A stretch of 64,000 nt of DNA from assembly GCF_018760785.1 (NCBI RefSeq), contig NZ_JAHHZO010000004.1:407611-471610 (forward strand), written 5' to 3'. Shown piece after piece: positions 32,109 through 39,706 of this stretch. This DNA is from Rhizobium sp. CSW-27. GTDB taxonomy: Bacteria > Pseudomonadota > Alphaproteobacteria > Rhizobiales > Rhizobiaceae. Made by a program: the position numbers and the translations under genes. The stretch's first letter is position 1; each line of letters starts with the position of its first letter. The notes under the pieces are model-generated. The model saw nothing but the letters and a program-made list of their open reading frames with translations. It ran no database searches and had not been told where the DNA came from.

Positions 32109-34442
32109 TTAGGCGGCAAGGGAAGCATGCGCGGCCTTGACCAGCCGCGTCAGTCTTTCGATTTCATCGGTCTCCGGCTCGCGATGGCGAAGCGCCTGCG
32201 CGAGTTCGGAAATGTCCATCAGCCCCACATTGGAGGCGGAGCCCTTCAGGGCGTGCAGCAGCGGATCGAGCTGGCTGCGGTCGCCGGAACGCATGCACGC
32301 CGCAAGCCCCGTCAGGATCTCGGCGGCGTCCTCGAAGAAGGCGTCCAGCAGTTCCTGGAAACCGTCTTCACCCAGAACGTCGATGATCTCCTGCCGCCGC
32401 AGCGATTGCAGAGGGGAACCGGCCGGCTGCTGCGCCGGCTCCTTCGCCGCCCCCTTCTCCGGCAGGCTGTCGCCAGCCGCGGGCGCGCCGACGGCAACCG
32501 CTGCGACCGGCTTTCCGGGCAGGCCGACCACAACACCGGCCGGCGCCGCAACGGACAAGGGCGCGGAAGGCGCAGCCTCCACCTGCTGCGGACGCTGGCT
32601 GCCGATATCGAGGAGCACGCGGTGCAGCACCGCAATGCTGATCGGCTTTGCCTGGAAGCCGTTCATGCCGACCTCCAGGCAGGTGCGCCGATCCTCGTCG
32701 GAGGCATTGGCGGTCAGCGCCACGATCGGCGTGGCGGCGGAGGGGCCGGGCTTGCCACGGATCTGCCGGGCGGCTTCGATACCGTCCATCACCGGCATCT
32801 GCATATCCATGAGTATCAGGTCGAAGGCTTCGGCGCGTGCGCACTCGACGGCCAGCGCGCCATTGTCGGCCATCACCACATCCTGCCCCAGGTGGCGCAG
32901 ATAGCCAAGGATGACCTGCTGGTTCACCTTGTTGTCCTCGGCGACCAGGATTCTGAGGCGCTGCGGCTGCGCCAGCGCCGTTTCGGCACCCGTGCCGGCT
33001 GCAGCACTCGGCGCATCGGTCGCTTCCACCGGCAGCTCGAACCAGAAGATGCTGCCCTCGCCCGGAACACTGTCGACGCCGACCTCGCCGCCGAAGCGGT
33101 CGATGATTTCCTTGCAGATGGTAAGCCCAAGGCCGGTGCCGCCATAGCGACGGCTGATGCTGGCATCCACCTGCGAGAAGGGACGAAACAGCTTGGCCCG
33201 CCCGGCTTCGTCAATGCCGATGCCGGTATCCTCCACCTCGATCCGCAGCCACAGCACGCCCTTGCGCAGGGTCTGCTGCATGCGCAGCGTCACCATGCCG
33301 TCCTGGGTGAACTTCAGCGCATTGCTCATCAGGTTCAGGATCACCTGCCTCAGCCGGGTGGGGTCGGAGAGGACGAAGGGCGCCCGCCATTTTTCCGGCA
33401 GGTCGAGCGTGATGGTATTGCGCGATTCGACGGCCCGCCCGCGCATCATCTCGACGCTGGTTTCGCCCAGTTGCTGCAGGTCGACAGGCCGGCGCTCCAG
33501 TTCCAGCTTGCCGTGTTCGATCTTGGCATAATCGAGGATCTCGTTGATGATGTCGAGGAGCGCCTCGCCGGAGCCGCGGATGGTGCGCACGTGGGCGGCG
33601 GCCTCCGGCGAAAGCCGCGTCAGCTCCAGGAGTTCGACCATGCCGAGAATGGCGTTAAGCGGCGTGCGGATCTCGTGGCCCATGGTCGCCATGAACTGTG
33701 ACTTGGCCCGGTTGCCGGCCTCGGCCGCCTGGTAGGACACGCTCAGCTGCTCGGCCATCGCCTCCAGGCTCACGCCGGCCGCCTGCACGTTGCGCAACTG
33801 TCGCTGCAGCGTGACGATCAGCACGGCGACCGACACCACCAGCAGGCCGATCAGCCCCATCGCCTTGCGCTGCAGCGCGTCGATCTCGATGCGGCTCTGC
33901 GCCCGTTCCGCGCTGACAAAGGTATTGGTATAGATCAGCAGGTCGCCGCTTTCGCGCGACAGCATGGCAAGGTCGCCATCGAGCGCCGCCAGGTCCGTGC
34001 GCGAGACGGAATTGCCGCCGAGAATGGCATCGAAGACCGGCTGGCTTGCCAGCGTGATCTGCTGGATGGTGCGCAGGCTCCGTCCCACCTCCGCATCGGC
34101 GGCGAAGCTTTCCTCGAACTGCGCCTTGCGCAGCGTGTTGATGCGCGAATAGACGATGTCGTAGCGTAGCGACAGATCCTGCAGACGCTGCTCGCCCAGA
34201 TCGTTCCGGGCAAGCATCAGTTCGAGGGTCTGGTGCAGGTCCTGCGCCTCCCGGTTCAGCTGGTGGACGGACCACATGGCGTTTTCGCGCACCGTGTCGC
34301 GCATGGCGCGCTGGCGATTGGCAATGTCGATATAGACCGACACCAGGATCGCCAGAAGCACAACGGCCAGCACCTGCAGCACCACGGTGATGCGGCTGGC
34401 CTTGCGAATCACGTCACCGCTGAAGGGGGTGGCTGGGTTCAC
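32109..34442 (-). CDS. Membrane hybrid histidine kinase with receiver and HPt domains
   Basis: 777 residues, GTG start. A first membrane helix (19-40), a periplasmic all-helical sensor of about 155 residues and a second helix (196-212) lead to HisKA with H256 (MGHEIRTPLN), HATPase with DTGIGI and GGTGLGL, a receiver with D546 (LILMDMQMP), a Pro/Ala-rich linker (about 620-675) and an HPt domain with H730 (HALKGSASNVG). This is a complete four-step phosphorelay in one protein. The start overlaps the stop of the SUOX-like gene by 4 nt (GTGA), and the HD-GYP regulator follows directly. Confidence 0.93.
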   Translation of the reverse strand: MNPATPFSGDVIRKASRITVVLQVLAVVLLAILVSVYIDIANRQRAMRDTVRENAMWSVHQLNREAQDLHQTLELMLARNDLGEQRLQDLSLRYDIVYSRINTLRKAQFEESFAADAEVGRSLRTIQQITLASQPVFDAILGGNSVSRTDLAALDGDLAMLSRESGDLLIYTNTFVSAERAQSRIEIDALQRKAMGLIGLLVVSVAVLIVTLQRQLRNVQAAGVSLEAMAEQLSVSYQAAEAGNRAKSQFMATMGHEIRTPLNAILGMVELLELTRLSPEAAAHVRTIRGSGEALLDIINEILDYAKIEHGKLELERRPVDLQQLGETSVEMMRGRAVESRNTITLDLPEKWRAPFVLSDPTRLRQVILNLMSNALKFTQDGMVTLRMQQTLRKGVLWLRIEVEDTGIGIDEAGRAKLFRPFSQVDASISRRYGGTGLGLTICKEIIDRFGGEVGVDSVPGEGSIFWFELPVEATDAPSAAAGTGAETALAQPQRLRILVAEDNKVNQQVILGYLRHLGQDVVMADNGALAVECARAEAFDLILMDMQMPVMDGIEAARQIRGKPGPSAATPIVALTANASDEDRRTCLEVGMNGFQAKPISIAVLHRVLLDIGSQRPQQVEAAPSAPLSVAAPAGVVVGLPGKPVAAVAVGAPAAGDSLPEKGAAKEPAQQPAGSPLQSLRRQEIIDVLGEDGFQELLDAFFEDAAEILTGLAACMRSGDRSQLDPLLHALKGSASNVGLMDISELAQALRHREPETDEIERLTRLVKAAHASLAA

Positions 34443-34933
34443 GGCTGGACCTCGATCTCCTTGATCTGCCAGACGGAGCGCGAGAAATACTTCTCGTTAT
34501 AGAGCGCCGGCTCCAGATCGAAGGGATAGATCAGGAAGAGCGGCCCCTTGTCGCGCACAGACAGCAGCTTGCCATTGGCACGGGTGGCGAGCATCGTGTC
34601 GTGGGCGGTCGCATCCTCGATCGGCACGGTGGCGAAATAGTCGTTGAGCGCCCGCACCAGAAGCACATTGCCCTTGGCGCCGGCCGCCTCAAGCACGGCA
34701 CGCAGCAGCGGCCCCTTGAACTCGGTTTCACCCTCGGTCCAGGGCGTCTGCATGCGGCCGGTGCGCCCGGCCAGCTTGTCCAGCATCGCCATGTCGAACT
34801 GGGCGGTGGCGCCCGCATTGGCATTGGTCAGGGCACCGCGCACGGTCAGCACCACCGGGCCGGTCGGCTTGTCGAGCGACCAGGCGGACGTTGCCGTGGT
34901 CAGAAGAAGGGCAAGAACAGTCAGGATGCGCAT
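34439..34933 (-). CDS. Periplasmic SUOX-fold (molybdopterin-binding-like) protein without cysteine
   Basis: 164 residues. A signal peptide (1-19, LTVLALLLTTATSAWS) precedes a domain that resembles the oxidoreductase molybdopterin-binding fold: VVLTVRGALTN, TPWTEGETEFKGPLLRAVLE and GPLFLIYPFD fit that pattern. It has no cysteine at all, so it cannot ligate molybdenum as sulfite oxidase does and is probably a binding protein, not an enzyme. Its stop overlaps the GTG of the hybrid kinase, which suggests it feeds a periplasmic signal to that kinase. The fold call is from recalled family pattern. Confidence 0.7.
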   Translation of the reverse strand: MRILTVLALLLTTATSAWSLDKPTGPVVLTVRGALTNANAGATAQFDMAMLDKLAGRTGRMQTPWTEGETEFKGPLLRAVLEAAGAKGNVLLVRALNDYFATVPIEDATAHDTMLATRANGKLLSVRDKGPLFLIYPFDLEPALYNEKYFSRSVWQIKEIEVQP

Positions 34934-35054
34934 GGGATCCTCATCGGCAGGATTTTGGGGGAAACAGGGTCATCTCTGCCGCCATCCTGGCGGCGCCGGC
35001 CTCGGGGATCGCCCGGCCCTCCGGTGCAGGCGGCGGGCGTGGCGGCACGTGGTG

Positions 35055-35507
35055 TCACGCCGCCTGCGGAATGACGTCGGTCTCGAACAGACGCTCCACA
35101 TTGATGAAACAGATCATGCCATTGGCGTGGGTGATGATGCCGTCGCAATAGCGGCTGTCGAAGGAGGAGAACACCGCCGGCACCGGCTGCACCTCCTCCA
35201 CGGGAACCGAGAGCATGTCGGTCACATGGTCCACCAGCAGCCCCAGCACCGTCACACCCGCCTCCACCACGATGATGGCGCTTCGGTCGCTGCGCTGCGC
35301 CGGCGCCATGCCGAGCCGCTGGGCAAGATCGACGGTGGGAATGACCGTGCCGCGCAGGTTCATCACACCCAGCATGTAGTGAGGCGCATTCGGCACCGGC
35401 ATGGACGGCGCCCAGCCGCGAATCTCCCGCACACTGGTGGTCCGGATGCAGAAGTCCTGGGCACCCAGACGAAAGGCAATGATTTCAAGCACACTCGACG
35501 ATCTCAT
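35055..35507 (-). CDS. CheW-like chemotaxis coupling protein
   Basis: 150 residues from ATG 35507, after a GGAG ribosome site; an open frame runs up to 35795 but reads as GC-rich spacer. CheW features: EIIAFRLGAQDFCIRTTSVREI, YMLGVMNLRGTVIPTVDLAQRL and VTVLGLLVDHVTDMLSV. CheW joins receptors to CheA. No CheA, receptor or other che gene is nearby, so it must act with partners elsewhere or in a non-canonical complex. It lies 121 nt upstream of the SUOX-like gene on the same strand. Confidence 0.9.
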   Translation of the reverse strand: MRSSSVLEIIAFRLGAQDFCIRTTSVREIRGWAPSMPVPNAPHYMLGVMNLRGTVIPTVDLAQRLGMAPAQRSDRSAIIVVEAGVTVLGLLVDHVTDMLSVPVEEVQPVPAVFSSFDSRYCDGIITHANGMICFINVERLFETDVIPQAA

Positions 35508-36336
35508 GGCGCACTCCGCTCCTCCCGCGCAATCCGCCGGCAGCGGGTGCGGCCGGGCAAGCGGGACCGGATTGCCATAAACCCGGAACGTTCGCCGAAC
35601 GGCCGTGACCCTCAGCCGACACGAGCCGGCGCCGCGCCCTCCCGCCGCCTCCACGACATGCGGTTTACCGGCCACAGCCCGCTCATCGATCGGATCCGCC
35701 CGCATCGGCGCCGTGGATGCCACAACATCACCCGATGCCAAAAAACTTAGGGCAAGGTCTCTAAGCAAGTCTGAATCGCTTGCTTCAAGTTGCATCTTTT
35801 ATCAGGCTTTTCTAAAATTTGAACACTTGTGTGGTGTTGCAACTGGCCCTGAGGCAGTCTCCTCAGTCAACGTGAGCTGTCGTCATCACGTTACCCCATC
35901 GTCACGGGCGCCGAAATCCGCACACAGACGTGTTTTCCGGCGAGGTGATTGGCCATAAGCGGTCGGCGAATCTTGTACCTGTGAGACGACAACTCATCAC
36001 ATCGCAGCTGACGCCCGCATTATTGCCCGAGCCTCTTGCGGCTGTATTGGGCCGGAGGGCGGTGCGGAATGAGAATACGGGCAAATCGAACGGAAGGAAA
36101 TCAAGTCCCGAATTCGCGCAGAAAAGATTTTCCTCGTCTGCCCGCATGCGGACTGCAACAACGTCAATGCCTTCAGAGAGATGGTGTGCAATTGCTGATC
36201 TGCCGTGATTCGCGCGCGAATGATTACCGAGGTAGCGTTACATCGATTTTTTCGTCCCCCACCCCCCGTATTTTAGGGTTTTATCTTGATCCGAAATGCG
36301 CGACAGCTTGTCAGCATCAGACGGGGGGCACAGCAA
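35508..36336. other. Long intergenic region, AT-richer than its surroundings
   Basis: 829 nt with no gene I can support. About 35740-36300 is visibly richer in A and T than the neighbours. Small open frames on both strands (35930-36208 plus, 35997-36191 minus) lack ribosome sites and family features. It separates the divergent cheW and FkbM genes and must hold both promoters, but I see no convincing hexamer pair. Confidence 0.5.
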
Positions 36337-37185
36337 ATGACGGTACTGGAACGACAGGTCTTGGACCAGTTGTCGCGCGATCTGGATGAGATCGAGCGCA
36401 CGACAAAGATGATCGATAACTACGCGCGGATGACGCCCGAAATCGTCGAGCACACTCAGGCAGGCGTCACGTACAAATTCATCATATATCACCACGAGTC
36501 CAAAGCGTGGTTTGGCGACGAAAAGCCGGATGGTGCCATGGCGGCCGTAAAGAGGCTTGACCTTCTCCGCCCGGACGACATTGTTTTCGACCTCGGCTGC
36601 AACAGCGGATATCATACGACGTGGTTCGCCAAGCTTGTCCCCAATGGCCACGTGCACAGCTTCGACCCGTTCCCCTGGAACACAGCGGCGACAAAGGCGC
36701 AGGCAATCCTCAACGGTTGCAGCAATGTCACCACGCACACGGTCGGTCTGGGCAACAGCCAGAGAACCATTACCACCGATGTCACCGGTTCAAAAACGTT
36801 CAATGCGGGCAGCGGACGGAAGAACTATTCGATGGATATCGAGATATGCACCCCGGACCACTATCTCCGCTACAATCCGACGTTCCTCAAAATCGATATT
36901 GAAGGAGCCGAGTATGAACTTGGTGACACCAAGCTGCTACCCCATTGGTCTGTCCAGCGTGGATATGTCGAAATGCACACCGCATTTATCCGGGCTGGCG
37001 GTGGCGAGCCTGCATTCTTCCTCGATCAACTGGTCAAAAACAAGTTTGAAGTCCTCGACAGCCGGCATACGCCAATGACCACCTTCCCCGAGGTCAACGA
37101 GACTGCATACTATTTCAGACGACCCGTCCAAAGAGCACCGGTCGCAGAAAGATTGAAGGCTGCCGTAAAGAGCGTCTTTGCCTGA
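36337..37185 (+). CDS. FkbM-family methyltransferase
   Basis: 282 residues from ATG 36337, which follows GGGGGG by 8 nt; an upstream ATG at 36286 lacks a site. The Rossmann methyltransferase core has motif I DIVFDLGCNSGYHT, an acidic residue at HSFDPFP and the FkbM signature FLKIDIEGAEYE. FkbM enzymes O-methylate sugars, lipids or polyketides; the substrate is not indicated, because no glycan or polyketide gene lies nearby. Base composition looks lower in GC than the flanks, and it sits between an AT-rich gap and tRNA-Thr, so acquisition by transfer is possible. Confidence 0.88.
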   Translation: MTVLERQVLDQLSRDLDEIERTTKMIDNYARMTPEIVEHTQAGVTYKFIIYHHESKAWFGDEKPDGAMAAVKRLDLLRPDDIVFDLGCNSGYHTTWFAKLVPNGHVHSFDPFPWNTAATKAQAILNGCSNVTTHTVGLGNSQRTITTDVTGSKTFNAGSGRKNYSMDIEICTPDHYLRYNPTFLKIDIEGAEYELGDTKLLPHWSVQRGYVEMHTAFIRAGGGEPAFFLDQLVKNKFEVLDSRHTPMTTFPEVNETAYYFRRPVQRAPVAERLKAAVKSVFA

Positions 37186-37331
37186 AGGCGTCCGCCTCCT
37201 TCACCGATACCCATGCAGCAAACATCGGAGCGCGCCGGCATGCCGGCCGCTTCAGGTTCCCGGCATCACGAGTGCAACAGCACGACAGGAACGCGTCACA
37301 GACAAACACTCTTCAAAATCAAGGAGAAAAA

Positions 37332-37407
<76 letters not shown>

Positions 37408-37573
37408 ACTCTTGGCTTGCGAGTTAGCATATTCTGCCCTCGTGTAAAGGAAAAATTGCGCCGCCCGTGGGGCGATTGCGCCCGCGGCGGGAAGGCGGAC
37501 ACGGCGCGGGTGGCGGGAAGGCTTGTCGGGGCTCGCGCTTTCCCGTACCAAGGCAAAAGCGATAGGGGCTCCC

Positions 37574-38347
37574 ATGTCTTTGAAGAACCACCGCCTTTGC
37601 TTTCTCGCATCCTCCTCGCCGGAGGCGCAGATCGCGTTCCAGGAACTGACGGACCTTTATGGCAACCATTCGGAGCAGGAGGCGGACACCATCGTCGCGC
37701 TCGGTGGCGACGGTTTCATGCTGCAGACGCTGCACCAGACGGTCAACAGCGGCAAGCGCATCTATGGCATGAACTGCGGCTCCGTCGGCTTCCTGATGAA
37801 TGACTACCGGCTGGACGGGCTAAAGGAGCGCATCGACCAGGCGGTCGAGAACGATTTCCACCCGCTTCAGATGAAGACGCGCAACGTCGATGGCACCACC
37901 TCGCTGGCGCTCGCCATCAACGAGGTCTACCTGTTTCGCCAGTCCTATCAGGCCGGCAAGCTGAGGGTGACGGTGGACGGCCACGTGCGGCTGGAAGAAC
38001 TGATCTGCGACGGGCTGATCATCGCGACGCCTGCCGGCTCCACCGCCTACAATCTCTCCGCCCACGGGCCGATCCTGCCGCTCGATGCGCCGCTGCTGGC
38101 CATGACGCCGGTCAGCGCCTTTCGGCCGCGGCGCTGGCGCGGCGCGCTCCTGCCGAACCGGGTCAGCGTCGAGATCGACATTCTCGAACCGGAAAAGCGG
38201 CCGGTGAATGCCGTGGCCGACAATACCGAGGTGAAGAGCGTGCTGCATGTGCGCATCTCGCAATCGCGCCACCGCACCGCGCGCATCCTGTCGGATCCCG
38301 ATCATTCCTGGTCGGAACGTATCCTCGCCGAACAGTTTTCGGACTGA
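37574..38347 (+). CDS. nadK: NAD kinase
   Basis: 257 residues from ATG 37574 (MSLKNHRLCFLASSS), preceded by AGGGG. The NAD-kinase motifs are clear: VALGGDGFMLQTLHQ (the GGDG loop), YGMNCGSVGFLMND and GLIIATPAGSTAYNLSAHGP. It phosphorylates NAD to NADP using ATP in the cytoplasm. The length is typical for Rhizobiaceae. It is a single-gene unit convergent with prfB. Confidence 0.97.
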   Translation: MSLKNHRLCFLASSSPEAQIAFQELTDLYGNHSEQEADTIVALGGDGFMLQTLHQTVNSGKRIYGMNCGSVGFLMNDYRLDGLKERIDQAVENDFHPLQMKTRNVDGTTSLALAINEVYLFRQSYQAGKLRVTVDGHVRLEELICDGLIIATPAGSTAYNLSAHGPILPLDAPLLAMTPVSAFRPRRWRGALLPNRVSVEIDILEPEKRPVNAVADNTEVKSVLHVRISQSRHRTARILSDPDHSWSERILAEQFSD

Positions 38348-38372
38348 CATCCAGGCTGCGCCGCACGACATG

Positions 38373-38405
38373 AAAAAGGGCGCGCCGCCCGGTGGTGGCA
38401 CGCCC
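38373..38405 (-). terminator. Terminator after prfB
   Basis: On the minus strand GGGCGTGCC pairs with GGCGCGCCC (one G-U pair) around a 10-nt loop and is followed by TTTTT. It lies between the convergent ends of prfB and nadK and best fits prfB. Confidence 0.75.
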
Positions 38406-38467
38406 CTGTCGTTCATTCACGCCGCCCGATCACACGCGGGTTCACCCACGCGACAATCGCGGCGCGA

Positions 38468-39596
38468 TCAGTCGATGTCGGCAACCTCGCCGCCGCTGCC
38501 GCTGATGCGGTGGGCAAGTGCTGCTTCCATGAACTCGTTCAGCTCGCCATCCAGCACATCGCCCGGAGCCGTGCTTTCCACGCCGGTGCGCAGGTCCTTG
38601 ACCAGCTGATAGGGCTGCAGGACATAGGAGCGGATCTGGTGGCCCCAGCCGATATCGGTCTTGGAGGCCGCCTCGGCATTGGCCGCTTCCTCGCGCTTCT
38701 TCAGCTCGGCTTCATAAAGGCGGGCACGCAGCATGTCCCACGCCTTGGCGCGGTTCTTGTGCTGGGAGCGTTCCTGCTGGCAGGCCACCACGATGCCGCT
38801 CGGAATATGCGTGATGCGCACGGCCGAGTCGGTGGTGTTGACGTGCTGGCCGCCGGCGCCGGACGAGCGGTAGGTATCGATGCGGCAATCGCTCTCGTTG
38901 ATCTCGATCTGGATCGATTCATCCACGACCGGATAGACCCAGATGGACGAAAACGAGGTGTGGCGGCGCGCATTGCTGTCATAGGGCGAGATGCGCACCA
39001 GGCGATGCACGCCCGATTCGGTCTTCAGCCAGCCATAGGCATTGTGACCCTTGACGAGAATGGTGGCAGACTTGATGCCGGCCTCTTCGCCCTCGTGCAT
39101 TTCCAGCAGCTCGACCTTGAAGCCCGAGCGTTCCGCCCAGCGGGTGTACATGCGCAGCAGCATGTTGGCCCAGTCCTGCGATTCGGTGCCGCCGGCGCCG
39201 GAATGCACTTCCACATAGGTATCGTTGCTGTCGGCTTCGCCGGAGAGCATGGCTTCGACCTGGCGGCGGGATGCTTCCGTCCTCAGCCCCTTGAGGGCCT
39301 CCTCGGCATCGCGCACGACCGAATCGTCGCCCTCTTCCTCGCCAAGCTCGATCAGTTCGACATTGTCCCGCAGCTGCTGCTCGAGCGACTTCACGCCGCT
39401 GATGGCATCATCCAGCTGCTGGCGCTCGCGCATCAGCTTCTGGGCTTCGGCGGCATCGTTCCAGAGGGTCGGATCCTCTGCCTTGTTGTTCAACCAGTCC
39501 AGTCGTCTTATCGCCTGGTCCCAGTCAAAGATGCCTCCTCAGCAGGCTTATGGCCTGCTTGATTTCGTCGACAATATTCAGGGTTTCGTTGCGCAT
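38468..39596 (-). CDS. prfB: Peptide chain release factor 2, made by programmed +1 frameshift
   Basis: Translation starts at ATG 39596, reads 23 codons ([19 protein letters not shown]...) to CTT, meets an in-frame TGA at 39527-39525 and shifts +1 into the main frame ([15 protein letters not shown]...), giving 375 residues. The main part has the RF2 features: stop-codon recognition loop [14 protein letters not shown] and the catalytic GGQ in [12 protein letters not shown]2 releases peptides at UGA and UAA, and the shift lets low RF2 raise its own synthesis. The tripeptide is SPY where E. coli has SPF. An annotation starting at the internal TTG would miss the N-terminus. Confidence 0.97.
39524..39539 (-). 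promoter_or_regulatory. RF2 programmed frameshift site
   Basis: On the minus strand AGGAGG-CAT-CTT-TGA-C: an internal Shine-Dalgarno (39539-39534) three nt before the slippery CTT, then the UGA stop followed by C, the poor-context stop used by known prfB shift sites. It is almost the same as the E. coli element. Confidence 0.97.
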
Positions 39597-39706
39597 CCTT
39601 TGCCTTTTTCGTTCTTCTGGCGGGAATGGCCGTGCATAGTGGCCTGCACGGCGGATGTAAACCCCGGCCCGCGGCGCGGCGCCGGGGCCTGGCCGAAAGG
39701 TCGGGA

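Noticed and set aside
35508..35795. 96-residue extension of CheW
   Set aside because: It has no similarity to CheW or to a known fused domain, while ATG 35507 has a good ribosome site.
35930..36208. Small open frames on both strands in the cheW-FkbM gap
   Set aside because: No ribosome site, no recognisable domain, overlapping frames in opposite directions.
39524..39530. In-frame stop near the start of prfB as a sign of a pseudogene
   Set aside because: The stop is part of the classical RF2 frameshift site, with the internal Shine-Dalgarno and CTT-TGA-C in place.
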